Shown here: piece after piece, positions 11,667 to 11,824 of the stretch | Numbering within the stretch: position 1 is the first letter of the stretch | Layout of the letters: every line of letters starts with the position of its first letter | Assembly: GCA_016181345.1 (NCBI GenBank) | Contig: JACOZM010000114.1 | Location: 1 to 11,824, forward strand | Length of the DNA stretch: 11,824 nucleotides | Direction: 5' to 3' | Origin: Candidatus Woesearchaeota archaeon | GTDB taxonomy: Archaea; Nanobdellota; Nanobdellia; Woesearchaeales; GW2011-AR9 | The notes under the pieces: generated by a model | Databases searched by the model: none | Told to the model about the DNA's origin: nothing | What the model saw: only the letters and a program-made list of their open reading frames with translations | Program-made: the position numbers and the translations under genes

Positions 11667-11824
11667 ATGGTTGCAACTACCAAAAAGACGAAGGGAAAGA
11701 AGAACAGTACCACTCCAAAAAAACGTCTCAATAGCGGCACAAAGCGTATCAATAGGTTAAGAAGCATTTCATCTACTCCCCTAGGAAAATCTACTCTCAA
11801 AAGAAAACCTTCTCCTCAAAGAAA
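11667..11824 (+). CDS. Lys/Arg-rich basic protein, 5' part only (runs off the right edge)
   Basis: The frame is open from ATG 11667 to the end (52 full codons). Residues are dominated by Lys, Arg, Ser and Thr (MVATTKKTKGKKNSTTPKK...), with almost no acidic or aromatic residues: a disordered, strongly positive tail. Such composition fits a histone-H1-like or other nucleoid protein, or a basic extension on a ribosome- or nucleic-acid-associated protein. The rest is outside the window, so the fold is unknown. Support for it being real comes from the consensus TATA box 30 bases upstream and the terminator-like tract before it. The opposite-strand open frame here (11534-11800) has neither. Confidence 0.7.
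   Translation, partial: MVATTKKTKGKKNSTTPKKRLNSGTKRINRLRSISSTPLGKSTLKRKPSPQR

Noticed and set aside
11534..11800. 88-codon minus-strand open frame at the right edge
   Set aside because: It overlaps the consensus promoter and the start of the basic protein on the other strand, and shows no motif. The Phe/Val-rich product is what a Lys-rich gene gives in reverse.

Overview
The window is AT-rich and archaeal. Three lines of evidence support this: a tRNA wyosine-base enzyme of the Taw1/TYW1 type, an archaeal prefoldin-alpha/FtsY gene pair, and TATA-like boxes about 24-34 bases upstream of start codons that mostly lack a Shine-Dalgarno sequence. The long charged FtsY linker, small hypothetical genes and tight spacing suggest a DPANN-type archaeon (Woesearchaeota/Pacearchaeota-like). 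That lineage is inferred from gene content, not tested by phylogeny.

Left part (1-3694). An aldehyde dehydrogenase gene and, one base after it, the start of a nucleotidyltransferase-fold gene run off the left edge on the minus strand. Divergent from them are a 2H phosphoesterase (RNA 2',3'-cyclic phosphodiesterase / 2'-5' RNA ligase family) and a 107-residue protein with a His-Cys-Cys zinc motif. A minus-strand proline dehydrogenase converges on these. With the aldehyde dehydrogenase it could form a proline-to-glutamate route, but the two genes are not an operon.

Central part (3803-8626). Prefoldin alpha and the SRP receptor FtsY form a minus-strand operon. The prefoldin gene is interrupted by one in-frame TAA, with well-conserved prefoldin sequence on both sides. 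All three stop codons are used as normal terminators elsewhere in the window. Divergent from this operon is a long, atypical PRPP-synthetase-like gene. It converges on taw1 (4-demethylwyosine synthase), whose product carries all six cluster cysteines and an extra acidic tail.

Right part (8627-11824). All genes are on the plus strand: a four-helix membrane protein, a compact PLP-dependent aminotransferase-like protein, a double zinc-ribbon protein, an 88-residue two-helix membrane protein, an unrecognised 132-residue protein, and the start of a very Lys/Arg-rich protein behind a consensus TATA box.

The main structure not explained by genes is in the spacers. Three separate intergenic regions carry degenerate tandem repeats with strict but different periods: 16 bp at 5798-5861, 13 bp at 8720-8784 and 18 bp at 10765-10818. 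The FtsY linker contains similar short tandem repeats in coding sequence. I found no tRNA, rRNA, CRISPR array or insertion sequence. I did not recognise a new multi-gene system; the interrupted prefoldin gene and the spacer repeats are the strongest leads.
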